NCBI RefSeq assembly: GCF_018320785.1
Contig: NW_024571692.1
Location: 1 to 64,000 of the forward strand
Direction of reading: 5' to 3'
Length of the DNA stretch: 64,000 nt
Origin: Cheilinus undulatus
Lineage: Eukaryota > Chordata > Actinopteri > Labriformes > Labridae
The notes beneath the pieces are model-generated. The model saw only the letters and a list, made by a program, of their open reading frames with translations, was not told the DNA's origin and did not search any database. How positions within the stretch are numbered: the stretch's first letter is position 1; each line of letters begins with the position of its first letter. Shown one piece after another: positions 10,801 through 26,200 of the stretch. Both the position numbers and the translations under genes were made by a program.

Positions 10801-13800
10801 TCTTTGTTCAGCTTGTGCCCTTCCTGCACAATCAGCTGCTCTCTCCTCAACTTTCCTTCACTGTCCACATTGCTAGCACTGTGCACTCTCTGATAAGTTT
10901 TAGCTAACAAATCCACCTTTTCCTTATTACTCACACTCTCCTCACTCCCTCTATTAATACTGACATAGACTTACCTCTGTTTACCCCAGCCATTTTATGA
11001 ATCATGCCCCATACCTACAGTTGTTTCTCTCCTGAATGTGTCACAAAACTTGTGCCATCTTTCCCTCTTAGCCTCTTTAATAACCTTCCTAGCCTTTGCT
11101 CGCTGCCTTTTATATTCTATAACATGGCTCTCAACTGGGCCTCTCCTAAGTTGCCTATACGCTCTTTTGCAGGCCCTCACTGCCTCATTGCAAGCCTTGT
11201 TCCACCACGGGACTATTTTCCTCTCTCTTCTCCCTTTCTTGGCTGGAGCAGCCTCTCTAACTGCCTCTACTGCTACACTGCAAAAGGACCTCCACCATGC
11301 CTCTACACTCCCCTCACTCATCACCCCTCCCAAACCTTCACCTTTATTTTTGCTACCCCACAGTGGATTATGTGCATTAAAGTCTCCTGTCCACACCACT
11401 GGGGGGCACAACTGCCCCATCATCCCATCCAATTTTTCCACCTCCAGCTGAAGACAGGGGTTGTAATAATTAACCACAGTGAACCTACCAGCAGAACTCC
11501 ACACCTCCACTGCTACCACCTCAAGATCTGAATCCACCTCCACTCTCCTATGCTGGACTCCTTCTTTAATGAAGGTGGTTCATCCTCCCCCAGGTGTTCC
11601 CCTATCCTTTCTCATACACACATACCCTGGGATCACAAAATCTAACACAGGTTTCAGCCATGTTTCCTGCACACAAATTATCCTCCATCACGAAACACCC
11701 GTATCCTAGATGCATCAGCCACTTTTGCCCTTTTAAATTCCTTCCTCAACTCCTCCATGGAGATTTCAGCCCAAACCCCATAGATAACACCCTTCAACCC
11801 TGCAGCTCTGTCCCCTGGGACAAATCCTACCACATGCTTCCTCCCTATCGTCTGCAGAGAGACAGCTTTGGCCAACTAGGCTGCAGATTTACACAAAACA
11901 ATCAGTTTCCCATCTGCCAAATTCTTGCATCAAGCACTTCACCCACCTCTCCCTTCAAATCCCCGGCGATGGGATTAATGGATCTAAATCCCGCCTGCTC
12001 TCCTATCAGTTTGAAGATAACTTTGTACTCTCCTGACTGACTGCTGTCTGTTCTTATTGCCTTAGCGTTTTCCCCCTGCTCTTCCCCCCTAGGTCTCTTC
12101 CTGTTGGGTTTCCCTTTGGTTCTCTCCCACCTCCCCTCTCCCTCATCCATTTCATTACACTGCCAGCATTTCACTCCTTCTACTGAAGCTGAGGAGGATG
12201 AATCAAAGTTTAACCTCAGTTGGTATGCCTGGACTGCTTTTACAACTTGAAAATCACAGACAATCCTCTTGGATCTCCACACATCCCGTCTTCCCTTTAC
12301 AACCCCCAACCACCATAAACCATAATGTTTTTAATGTTCATGTTCATTGCAAAGTTGTAATTCTGCATGTTTAGTCTATTAGTTGATGTTTTTAGTGAGA
12401 AGTGTTTTTTGAAGTGTGACACCATGAGTGAGGGGGTCAATGCTGCAGACCACCCTGTCTGTATGTGACTGTATCTGGGGTTGAGAGTAAATAATAGCTG
12501 TTCATGCTTTCTGTGTGAGAGTTTGTCAAAGTCATTGAACTTATCTTCCTCATCACTGCTTGCCACAAAATTAAACGCAAATGTACCGAGAGGATGCAGA
12601 CTTCAATGTATGGGACTTAATCCTGTCCCCATTACTAAAGAGTCCATTTCTGGACACAGACTGCGGTCTAGATCAAGCACTCCCTCCCTGGTAGAGTGAA
12701 GACACAGTGAGGTAGAGCATTAACTTCACCACACATTGAAGCAATGATGGAAGCGTTGCCTGCTGGTGCCAACAGATGCACTGACAGTCTCATACATGGT
12801 TTTTGGAAAATTTTGAGCGATAGGGTGTTAACCCAGAGTATGGGTTACTCTGATATGTTAACCCAGAAATATCATTAACTCAAGCAACCCAGAAATTGGA
12901 TTTACCCTTTAAACCAGAAAATGGGTTCATTTCTGAAAATTAACACAGAAATACAACCCAACCCCAGCAACCCAGAAACTGTGTTGATTATGTAACAAAG
13001 AATTTTTATAGTGTAAAGAAGAGTGTGATGGTGTGCTGTGTTGGATGTTGAGTGTTCCTCAGACGGTTCTCCAGGGTTGTAGATGTGAGGGCTAAATATG
13101 AAATAAGCTGGCACAGATGAAAGCAGGGCCCTGAATAAGTCTGCTTTGATTTCATGCAGTGGCTTCTATGTATCTAAAACTCTATGACCAGCCTTACTAC
13201 AATGATCCAAATATTGGGAGAGAAGTATGGTGTCCTTAAAGTGCCAAAAAGCTGTGTTGTGGTGTTGTGAATGCTAACTAAAGTTGGATTTCTGCTGCAT
13301 GTTGGTTAATAGGGGGACGGCTGCAGCTGTTTGTCTTGTTGTCATGACTTCACTGTCCTAACTCTGGTCAAAAATGTTTCTCTGTCTCTTTGGGTCTGAG
13401 CAGGAATCTATATTTGACATGAAAAACGTGACATCAGAGAAAATAAAGGAAGTGACCAGAGACCATTTTAGGAGGAACAGAGGAAGTGAAAGCACTTCAG
13501 TCATTTTTCTGCTGAATCAAAAGGAAAATGAAGATGAGCTGGTCAAAAGCTGCCAGGGTGGAAATACTGCTATATATGTAGCTGTATTAGGCTTAAACCA
13601 GTGATACTCAGCGTGTGGCTCTTCTGTGATGATTTTGGCTTTTTATGTCTAAATTTAAAATATTATTCCCCAGAGAAACCGTAAAAAAGGGAACCTTTGA
13701 CCTCAGAATTATCCGCTGCAATGTGTTTCCCATACTTATCCAGCAGGCTTTAACTGTCAAATGTAAATGTCAACCTCTAGTTTGTCTGTATATTTTCATT

Positions 13801-14232
13801 GGCCTTATTTGTAATCTTTTACTTTTTTTTTTTTTTTTTTTTTGCTTTTTTACCACTTTTTTGCCCATTAAAGGTGCCTCTTGCCATTACATGTCATTTT
13901 TCACTCATTTCCCCACCTTTTTGCTGCTTTTTGCCAATTTTTTTCGAAATTTTTTGTCACTTTTCACTCAATTTTTGCCATTTCTTCCTATTTTACCTCT
14001 TATTCATCCATTTTAGGCCACTTGTTTACAGCTTTATACCTATTTTGCCAGCTTTGACTCTTTTTTTGCCACTTTTTACCACTTAGATTGTGGCTCTTGC
14101 AACGTTTTTTTTTTTTGTTGTTGCATTTCCATCAGCAGAATATCAGTAAACACTGGATTTATTTCTGTAATTCCATTCACAAAGGTAAACTGACATAAAG
14201 ACTCATCACACACAGACTGATATATTTCAGGT

Positions 14233-14263
<31 letters not shown>

Positions 14264-17200
14264 TGTTTTTTGTTAAATGTTGATGATTTTGGCTTACAGC
14301 TGTGAAAACCCAAAACTCAGGATCTAAGTACTGAAAACCAATAAAATGGATTAGTAACACAGAAATGTTGGACTACTGAGAGGTATGAACATGTCCAGCG
14401 CTCACTACTTGGTCTGGGCTCCTTTTTCATGAATTACTGCATCACTGTGGCGTGGCATGGAGGCGATCAGCCTGTGGCACTGCTGCACTGTAAACCCAAA
14501 TGAGCTGAGTTTACTTGAAAAATACTAGTAAACCGGTTACCTTAAAAAAAAACTGAGTAATGAAAGATAAAACCTTATATTCATTTAACTCAACATCTTC
14601 AGTAGTTAAAATTATTACTGAAGATGATTCTACTGAATATCTCTAATTAAAACAGAGTTAAATCCTTTTTGATACAACTTAAAATATTGAGTAATGTTAT
14701 TAATTTTGCAAAATAATAGAACTAGGCATTTTCAGTTCAGTCAATTTAATTCTGAGTCAATTTCACTTAAAATCTTTTGTACAACTTATGATTCCATCAA
14801 ATTATTCTACTAAATGTTTTTCCCTTTGAGTGATTAAATAAGATAAACAACACAAAAGCCAAAATATAACGCCATGACCATACATAATGTTTATAACGTT
14901 CATGTTCATTGCAAAGTTGTTATTATGCATGTTTAGTCTATTAGTTGATGTTTTTAGTGAGAAGTCAATGTTGTCTGTATGTGACTGTATCTGTGGCTGT
15001 GGAAGCAACAGTTCATGCTTCCTGTGCAAGAACTCTTCAAAGTCATTCAAGTCATCTGGGAGCCATTCCTTATCCCTGCTTACCACAATATAAACCCAGT
15101 AAAGCACTCACATACCACAGACTTCCACCATCAACCCTTTCACCCGATAGGGAAGAGTCATTTAACAACATTGCTGGAACCAGACAGTGATCTGGATCAG
15201 CCTATCATTCCTTCCCTAGTGGAGAGGAGACACAATGAGGCACAGTATTTGCTTCACCACATGTGTGAGTTATGATAGAAGCGTTGCCTGCCGGTGCCAA
15301 CAGATGCACTGACAGTCTCATACATGGTTTTATTAGAAAATGTTGAAAAAGCCTCCCCTGTAAGAACTAAATATGTTAAGTTATCTCAGCTTAACATGAT
15401 CATTGCATCTTTCAGCTGAATAGAACAAACAACTAATCTGATTTAGTAATGTTAATGTGTTTTGTCAAAACACGGAAGAGTAAGTAATGATTGCTAAAAA
15501 GTTTAAGTAGAAACAAAATCTGGGTTTACAGTGCAAAGTGGGCTTAAAGCAGTAAAAATAGATTACAAGAGGCAATAAAGGGGGGAAATGATTGACAATT
15601 TAAGCAAACGGTAATTGTGGTAAGCAGATTAATGTGACTTGCAATGGATAATTTGTGAAGTCAAAGTTTCTCTTTTTTATGGTTTTCGGGAGGAATAATA
15701 TTTGAAATTAAGACATAAGAGATCCACAAATCATCACAAAAGAGCCACATGTGGCCCTAGAACCACAGGTTGAATATCACTCATCTGTACCTTTCGTATA
15801 GGATGTCATTGGGTAAATCGAAAGGGTTGCATTTATCTCTAAATATTCTTTTCTTTTCTTCTCTTCTTCTTTCTATTCTTCTCTTCCGTGCACCAACCAG
15901 GATCTTCTAAGAGTGGGCGGGCCATTTTCCAAGAGAACTGATTGGTCAGGAGGCGGAGCTTTTATACTCGCTGATCTCTTATCCAGCACATAACCTGCTC
16001 CAGAGCAGGTTAGCCGTTCAGCATAAGTTACCGTGGTGATTTATCCCGGCAAGATTTGAGCCAGTTTCTTCGTACAGAAAATCCAGGGTTAATCCTGAAG
16101 TTATCTGGATAAGAGAAAATCCAGCTTCATCGTACAGGCCTCTGGTGGCGGCATCCAAGATGGCAGTCATCAGTGCGTCAAGGTTTCGGTTCACCCATCC
16201 TGCCAGCCAATCACTGAGCCCCACTTTCCTTCTGAATGAGAATAGGGGTGTGGTTTTGACTAAAACTACAATTTTTTAATCATTTCTTCTTAAATTTATA
16301 ACTTATGCACCCAAATTAGTTAAGTATGCTTGAATTCCTTAAGTAGAGCATCAAAACGTTTAAATTTCTATGCATTGTACTTATATTTTTAATTGGGCTT
16401 ACAGTGTGAGGTGTTATGAAGCCCAGGTTGCTCTGATGGCAGCCTTCAGCTCTTCAGCGTCGTCCTGTCAGGTGTCTCTCATCCTACTCTTCACAATACC
16501 TCAGAGATCCTCTATGGGGTTTAGGTCAGACCAGTTTACAGGGGTACCAGGGTCCTTAAACCAGGTTTTGGTACTTTTGGTCATGTGGGCAGGTGTCAAG
16601 TCCTGCTGGAAAATGAAATCAGCATCTCCATAAAGCTGGTCAACAGAGGGAAGCATGAAGGTCTCTGAAACTTCCTCTGCACTGACCTTTGACCTGATCA
16701 AACACAGTGGACCAGCACCAGCTGATGAAATGGCTCACCAAACCACCACTGACTGTGGAAACTTCCCACTGTAAGAAGGTGGTGGAGAACAAGCGAGCTA
16801 AGATCCTGTGGGACTTCCAGATCCAGACAAACAAGATGGTGATGACTAACCAGCCTGCACACTGAAAACTCCTGCGTTACTTCATCAACACAGTTTCTGG
16901 GTTGCTGGGGTTGGGTTGTATTTCTGTGTTGATGTTCAGAAATCAACCCATTTTCTGGTTGAAAGGGTAATTCCAATTTCTGGGTTGCTTGAGTTAATGA
17001 TATTTCTGGGTTAACATGTCAGAGTAACCCATACTCTGGGCTAACACCCCTTCACTCATGTCCTTTGCGGCATCCCTCCTTCCACTTGCTGTCATCTTGC
17101 ACACACGCAATCGCTTGTATCCCAGGACCAAGAGGGCATTAACCATGCATTGAAGGTAAACATCTAGCATTTTGGAAAGTCTTTTTGTACTGGTACACTG

Positions 17201-20200
17201 TAAAATCCAATTAGTTAATCTTACTTAAAAAAAATCATGCAAACCGATTGCCTTGAAAAAACCAAGTAACTTTAACTTTATGACCCTAGTAGAGCAAAAT
17301 AAAGATTTTTGTGTTGTACTTAAAAAGGCTTTTTAAGGAAAGAACAATTACACTTCAGTTCAAATAAGTAAAATTCTTTTGTGTAGAGTACTTAGGTAAG
17401 GAAGTTATTAGTGCTCAAGGTTTAGTACAGACTACACTGTAAACCTGGATGTTGTTTCCACTTCAGCTTTATAGCAATCATTCCTTATTCTTTTATGATT
17501 TGTCCAAAAACTTTGGCATTACTAAATCAGATTAGTGGTTTACACTTTTCAGCTGAAAGATGCAATGATCATGTTAAAGACCCTGTAAAGTGAAATCCAA
17601 AGTTTTTGTCTGAACACTCTAGAAATGTTGGAATCTGGTTTCTGTAAACATGTGAAAACTCTGAGATCTACATGAGACTGAATTCTGGATTTAGGCCATT
17701 TCATCTCTTTCCTGGCTTGGTTTCATGTGGGCGGGGCCAATATGTGGGCTCATGATGTCATGAGCCCACAGTAGAGAATGACCCCGCCCCTCTAACGCTA
17801 TAATATTGTGGAAGGAAGCAGCCACCTGGAGCAGGGACTTCTGGTTCATTTTGTGCAATGGAATTCAGTCTTGTACTCTTGTACCGTTCTATAATGTTCA
17901 TGTTTCATTGCACAGTTATAGTTCTGCATGTTTTGTTTATTGGTTCATGTTTTTAGAGGAAAATATTTTTCCAAGTATGACACCATGAGTGAGGGGGTTA
18001 ATGCTGCAGACTACCCGTGTCCTGAGTGGGCGTGGTTTCAGCTCATTCAACAGACACGCCCACACCTGGAGCAGATTTTACTGCCTCAGTTTTCATGATT
18101 TGAAGCTTCGTTTTATAAACTCATGGTGTCACACTGGGACACTGGGGGCTGTAACCCCAAGCTGGGTGGATGACTCCAGCAGATACCAGGAACAACATCT
18201 GAGATCTCCGTCCAGAAGTCTGCGAGTCTGGGCAAGGGAGGGATTTGATTTTATATATATTTGCATACACACAGGGCTTGATGTGACTGTTGTTTGTTAA
18301 CACTGTGTATTAAAAGACTAAAAAAAAGTTTTTTCCTGAAATACCAAAATTCACCCAAAATACCTCACCCTTATACCCTTAGCAAAATGTGTGCCATTCA
18401 CATCAACACAACCAAAGCTTCCCACAAAAAACAGCCCAAAAGAGTGAAAAAAAAACAGCTCTAGGGACACAGTAGGGTGAATAATGATCATTGATCCTAA
18501 TGATCATGATTGTTGATGGTAGGAGGTAACCGCCAGAACTCTGGTTATTTCTGATGGGATGATTTTAAAACAATGATCTGAAATATCTTCACTCAAAATC
18601 TGGGGCAATAAAAGTAATGAATGTTTGACTTTGTGTGTTTTTCAGAGATTTTTAGTTCTGACAAGCAGACGAACCTGGGCTGGACGTCTCAGCCAATCAG
18701 AGAGGTCAGTGTGGAATATGTACAGTGGCTTGTAAAAGTATTCATCCTTGAACTTCTCCACATTTCTTCAGGTTACAACCACAAACATTAACAGATTTTA
18801 TTTGGATTTAGATTAACATAAAGTGGAGCATAATTGCAAAGTTAAAAGAAAAATTAAACACGACTTTCAGCATGTTTAACAAATAAAGAGTGTGGTGTGC
18901 AAAAGTATTCACCCCCCTGGAGTCAGTGCTTTGTAGCGCCACCTTCAGCTGCAGTTACAGCTGCAAGCCTTTTGGGGTCTTTCTCTACCAACTTTGCACA
19001 TCTAGAGGCTGACATCTTTTCTAAATTGCTGAAGCTCAGTCATCTTTGATGGAGAGCATCTTTGAACAGCAGTTTTTAAGCCAGACTTCAGGGGGTGAAT
19101 ACTTTTGCACACCACACTTTTCAGATTTCCATTTGTAAAACATTTTAAAGCTATGTATAATTTTCCTTCCACTTCACAATTACATGGTGCATTTGGTCAT
19201 AAATCAGGCAAAATCCCAATAAAATATATTTACGTTTGTATTTGTAATGTGAAGAAATGTGGAAAGTTCAAGTTGTGAGCCACTGTAAATGTACGCTCAT
19301 CCTAAACCTGTTTGTTTGCTGCTCTTCATGTCTCTTTGTTGCTCTCCTGGAGGGATAAGGGTTTTCACTGTATGATAGATATTTACAAACAAAACTGTAT
19401 AATTAAATGTGTTATTTTTCTGTGTCAGTGGACTGAGGTCCTCCTCAGAGTTCAGTCTGGCTCTCGGGTCCCGGTTCTTCAGGCGTGTGGACGGCGGGTG
19501 TCCAGGTCGGTGTTGAGTGGTTGGATGGAGCGTAAAGACGCTCACTTCCTGTTGATGGATCTTTCTTTTACACAAGAAGAAGAAGTAGAAGGCGAGCTGG
19601 GTCCGCTCCAAGTCCACCTGTTTGACTCAGACACGCCCATCTCCACCTTGAAACCTGGAGGGATGGTGCTTAACCTAAAGACCACGAGGCCATTCTCAGC
19701 CAGCGTCCCCCATCAGCAAATCCAGACCCACCTGAACCTGAGCCGGGCCCTGAATCTGGGACGAGTCAGACGCCGAGGCTTCCAGCTGGCCTTTTCGTAC
19801 TCAGGGACCTGTGCACTAGTTACCTCCATCAGGATCTACTACAGGAAGTGCTCTGACATCACAGATCAGCTGGTCACCTTTAGAGGGACGAGCTCTGGAT
19901 CTGGACCAGTAACGGGCACCTGTGTGGAAGGGGCTGAGTCTGTTTCCCATCCTCACAGAGAGTGCATGGAGAACGGAGACTGGGGAACTATTCAGGGGGA
20001 GTGCACCTGTCGGACTGGACACCAGGTCATCAATAACACCTGTACAGGTAAATAAACAAGTCATCATTAACACCTGTACAGGTAAATAAACAAGTCATCA
20101 ATCACACCTGTACGGGTAAATAAACATGTTATCAATCACACCTGTACAGGTAAATAAACAAGTCATCATTAACACCTGTACAGGTAAATAAACAAGTCAT

Positions 20201-23200
20201 CAATCACACCTGTACGGGTAAATAAACATGTTATCAATCACACCTGTACAGGTAAATAAACAAGTCATCATTAACACCTGTACAGGTAAATAAACAAGTC
20301 ATCAATCACACCTGTACAGGTAAATAAACAAGTCATCAATCACACCTGTACAGGTAAATAAACAAGTCATCAATCACACCTGTACAGGTAAATAAACAAG
20401 TCATCAATAACACCTGTACAGGTAAATAAACAGGTCATCAATAACACCTGTACAGGTAAATAAACAAGTCATCAATAACACCTGTACAGGTAAATAAACA
20501 GGTCATCATTAACACCTGTACAGGTAAATAAACAAGTCATCAATAACACCTGTACAGGTAAATAAACAAGTCATCAATCACACCTGTACAGGTAAATAAA
20601 CAGGTCATCAATAACACCTGTACAGGTAAATGAACAAGTCATCAATAACACCTGTACAGGTAAATAAACAGGTCATCAATAACACCTTTACAGGTAAATA
20701 AACAAGTCATCAATAACACCTGTACAGGTAAATAAACAAGTCATCAATAACACCTGTACAGGTAAATAAACAAGTCATCAATAACACCTGTATAGGTAAA
20801 TAAACAAGTCATCAATAACACCTGTACAGGTAAATAAACAAGTCATCAATAACACCTGTACAGGTAAATAAACAAGTCATCAATCACACCTGTACAGGTA
20901 AATAAACAAGTCATCAGTAACACCTGTACAGGTTAATAAACAAGTAATCAATAACACCGGTACAGGTAAATAAACAAGTCATCAATCACACCTGTACAGG
21001 TAAATAAACAAGTCATCAATAACACCTGTACAGGTAAATAAACAAGTCATCATTAACACCTGTACAAGTAAATGAACAAGTCATCAATAACACCTGTACA
21101 GGTAAATAAACAGGTCATCAATAACACCTGTACAGGTAAATAAACAAGTCATCAATAACACCTGTACAGGTAAATAAACAGGTCATCAATAACACCTGTA
21201 CAGGTAAATAAACAAGTCATCAATCACACCTGTACAGGTAAATAAAAAAGTCATCAATAACACCTGTACAGGTAACTAAACAAGTCATCATTAACACCTG
21301 TACAGGTAAATAAACAAGTCATCAATAACACCTGTACAGGTAAATAAACAAGTCATCAATAACACCTGTACAGGTAAATAAACAAGTCATCAGTAACACC
21401 TGTACAGGTTAATAAACAAGTCATCAATAACACCTGTACAGGTAAATAAACAAGTCATCAATCACACCTGTACAGGTAAATAAACAAGTCATCAATAACA
21501 CCTGTACAGGTAAATAAACAAGTCATCATTAACACCTGTACAAGTAAATGAACAAGTCATCAATAACACCTGTACAGGTAAATAAACAGGTCATCAATAA
21601 CAGCCGTACAGGTAAATAAACAAGTCATCAATAACACCTGTACAGGTAAATAAACAGGTCATCAATCACACCTGTACGGGTAAATAAACATGTTGTCAAT
21701 CATACCTGTACAGGTAAATTAACAAGTCATCATTAACACCTGTACAGGTAAATAAACAGGTCATCAATCACACCTGTACAGGTAAATAAACAAGTCATCA
21801 ATCACACCTGTACAGGTAAATAAACAGGTCATCAATCACACCTGTACAGGTAAATAAACAGGTCATCAATCACACCTGTACAGGTAAATAAACAAGTCAT
21901 CAATAACACCCGTACAGGTAAATAAACAAGTCATCATTAACACCTGTACAAGTAAATGAACAAGTCATCAATAACACCTGTACAGGTAAATAAACAAGTC
22001 ATCAATAACACCTGTACAGGTAAATAAACAAGTCATCATTAACACCTGTACAGGTAAATAAACAAGTCATCAATCACACCTGTACAGGTAAATAAAAAAG
22101 TCATCATTAACACCTGTACAGGTAAATAAACAAGTCATCATTAACATCTGTACAGGTAAATAAACAGGTCATCAATCACACCTGTAAAGGTAAATAAACA
22201 AGTCATCAATAACACCTGTACAGGTAAATAAACATGTCATCAATAACACCTGTACAGGTAAATAAACAAGTCATCATTAACACCTGTACAAGTAAATGAA
22301 CAAGTCATCAATAACACCTGTACAGGTAAATAAACAAGTCATCAATCACACCTGTACAGGTTAATAAACAGGTCATCATTAACACCTGTACAGGTAAATA
22401 AACAAGTCATCAATCACACCTGTACAGGTAAATAAAAAAGTCATCATTAACACCTGTACAGGTAAATAAACAAGTCATCAATAACACCTGTACAGGTAAA
22501 TAAACAGGTCATCAATCACACCTGTACAGGTAAATAAACAAGTCATCAATCACACCTGTACAGGTAAATAAACATGTCATCATTAACACCTGTACAGGTA
22601 AATAAACAAGTCATCATTAACACCTGTACAAGTAAATTAACAAGTCATCAATAACACCTGTACAGGTAAATAAACAAGTCATCAATAACACCTGTACAGG
22701 TAAATAAACAGGTCATCAATCACACCTGTACAAGTAAATAAAAAAGTCATCATTAACACCTGTACAAGTAAATAAACAAGTCATCAATCACACCTGTACA
22801 GGTAAATAAACATGTTGTCAATCACACCTGTACAGGTAAATAAACAAGTCATCATTAACACCTGTACAGGTAAATAAACAAGTCATCAATAACACCTGTA
22901 CAGGTAAATAAACAAGTCATCAATCACACCTGTACAGGTAAATAAACAAGTCATCAGTAACACCTGTACAGGTTAATAAACAAGTCATCAATCACACCTG
23001 TACAGGTAAATAAACAAGTCATCAATCACACCTGTACAGGTAAATAAACAGGTCATCAATCACACCTGTACAGGTAAATAAACAAGTCATCAATAACACC
23101 CGTACAGGTAAATAAACAAGTCATCATTAACACCTGTACAAGTAAATGAACAAGTCATCAATAACACCTGTACAGGTAAATAAACAAGTCATCAATCACA

Positions 23201-26200
23201 CCTGTACAGGTAAATAAACAAGTCATCATTAACACCTGTACAGGTAAATAAACAGGTCATCAATCACACCTGTACAGGTAAATAAAAAAGTCATCATTAA
23301 CACCTGTACAGGTAAATAAACAAGTCATCATTAACATCTGTACAGGTAAATAAACAGGTCATCAATCACACCTGTAAAGGTAAATAAACAAGTCATCAAT
23401 AACACCTGTACAGGTAAATAAACATGTCATCAATAACACCTGTACAGGTAAATAAACAAGTCATCATTAACACCTGTACAAGTAAATGAACAAGTCATCA
23501 ATAACACCTGTACAGGTAAATAAACAAGTCATCAATCACACCTGTACAGGTTAATAAACAGGTCATCATTAACACCTGTACAGGTAAATAAACAAGTCAT
23601 CAATCACACCTGTACAGGTAAATAAAAAAGTCATCATTAACACCTGTACAGGTAAATAAACAAGTCATCAATAACACCTGTACAGGTAAATAAACAGGTC
23701 ATCAATCACACCTGTACAGGTAAATAAACAAGTCATCAATCACACCTGTACAGGTAAATAAACATGTCATCATTAACACCTGTACAGGTAAATAAACAAG
23801 TCATCATTAACACCTGTACAAGTAAATTAACAAGTCATCAATAACACCTGTACAGGTAAATAAACAAGTCATCAATAACACCTGTACAGGTAAATAAACA
23901 GGTCATCAATCACACCTGTACAAGTAAATAAAAAAGTCATCATTAACACCTGTACAAGTAAATAAACAAGTCATCAATCACACCTGTACAGGTAAATAAA
24001 CATGTTGTCAATCACACCTGTACAGGTAAATAAACAAGTCATCATTAACACCTGTACAGGTAAATAAACAAGTCATCAATAACACCCGTACAGGTAAATA
24101 AACAAGTCATCATTAACACCTGTACAAGTAAATAAACAAGTCATCAATAACACCTGTATAGGTAAATAAACAAGTCATCAGTAACACCTGTACAGGTAAA
24201 TAAACAAGTCATCAATAACACCTGTACAGGTAAATAAACAAGTCATCAATCACACCTGTACAGGTAAATAAACAAGTCATCAGTAACACCTGTACAGGTT
24301 AATAAACAAGTCATCAATCACACCTGTACAGGTAAATAAACAAGTCATCAATCACACCTGTACAGGTAAATAAACAAGTCATCAATAACACCCGTACAGG
24401 TAAATAAAAAAGTCATCATTAACACCTGTACAAGTAAATGAACAAGTCATCAATAACACCTGTACAGGTAAATAAACAGGTCATCAATAACACCTGTACA
24501 GGTAAATAAACAAGTCATCAATAACACCTGTACAGGTAAATAAACAGGTCATCATTAACACCTGTACAGGTAAATAAACAAGTCATCAATCACACCTGTA
24601 CAGGTAAATAAAAAAGTCATCATTAACACCTGTACAGGTAAATAAACAAGTCATCATTAACACCTGTACAGGTAAATAAACAGGTCATCAATCACACCTG
24701 TACAGGTAAATAAACAAGTCATCAATAACACCTGTACAGGTAAATAAACAGGTCATCATTAATACCTGTACAGGTAAATAAACAAGTCATCAATCACACC
24801 TGTACAGGTAAATAAACAAGTCATCATTAACACCTGTACAGGTAAATAAACAAGTCATCATTAACACCTGTACAGGTAAATAAACAAGTCATCAATCACA
24901 CCTGTACAGGTAAATAAACAAGTCATCAATCACACCTGTACAGGTAAATAAACAAGTCATCAATAACACCTGTACAGGTAAATAAACAGGTCATCATTAA
25001 TACCTGTACAGGTAAATAAACAAGTCATCAATCACACCTGTACAGGTAAATAAACAAGTCATCATTAACACCTGTACAGGTAAATAAACAAGTCATCATT
25101 AACACCTGTACAGGTAAATAAACAAGTCATCAATCACACCTGTACAGGTAAATAAACAAGTCATCATTAACACCTGTACAGGTAAATAAACAAGTCATCA
25201 TTAACACCTGTACAGGTAAATAAACAGGTCATCAATCACACCTGTACAGGTAAATAAACAAGTCATCAATAACACCTGTACAGGTAAATAAACAGGTCAT
25301 CATTAATACCTGTACAGGTAAATAAACAAGTCATCAATCACACCTGTACAGGTAAATAAACAAGTCATCATTAACACCTGTACAGGTAAATAAACAAGTC
25401 ATCATTAACACCTGTACAGGTAAATAAACAAGTCATCAATCACACCTGTACAGGTAAATAAACAAGTCATCAATCACACCTGTACAGGTAAATAAACAGG
25501 TCATCAATAACACCTGTACAGGTAAATAAACAGGTCATCACACCTGTACAGGTAAATAAACAAGTCATCAATCACACCTGTACAGGTAAATAAACAAGTC
25601 ATCATTAACACCTGTACAGGTAAATAAACAAGTCATCATTAACACCTGTACAGGTAAATAAACAAGTCATCAATCACACCTGTACAGGTAAATAAACAAG
25701 TCATCATTAACACCTGTACAGGTAAATAAACAAGTCATCATTAACACCTGTACAGGTAAATAAACAAGTCATCAATCACACCTGTACAGGTAAATAAACA
25801 AGTCATCAATCACACCTGTACAGGTAAATAAACAGGTCATCATTAACACCTGTACAGGTAAATAAACAGGTCATCAATCACACCTGTACGGGTAAATAAA
25901 CATGTTGTCAATCATACCTGTACAGGTAAATTAACAAGTCATCATTAACACCTGTACAGGTAAATAAACAGGTCATCAATCACACCTGTACAGGTAAATA
26001 AACAAGTCATCAATCACACCTGTACAGGTAAATAAACAGGTCATCAATCACACCTGTACAGGTAAATAAACAGGTCATCAATCACACCTGTACAGGTAAA
26101 TAAACAGGTCCACATTAACACCTGTACAGGTAAATAAACAGGTCATCAATCACACCTGTACGGGTAAATAAACATGTTGTCAATCATACCTGTACAGGTA

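Larger units (their letters stand above)
8157..12309 (-). mobile_element. Degenerate I/Nimb-type LINE (non-LTR retrotransposon)
   Basis: Read on the minus strand from 12309 to 8157: an ORF1-like fragment, an apurinic-type endonuclease fragment, reverse transcriptase, RNase H, and a Cys/His-rich tail. RNase H after the reverse transcriptase points to the I superclade (I or Nimb in fish). It is broken by stops, frameshifts and an internal deletion inside the endonuclease, so it cannot encode a working protein. It lies in intron 1 of the receptor, antisense to it, and is inserted in a MITE-like element whose ends lie on both sides. Confidence 0.8.
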
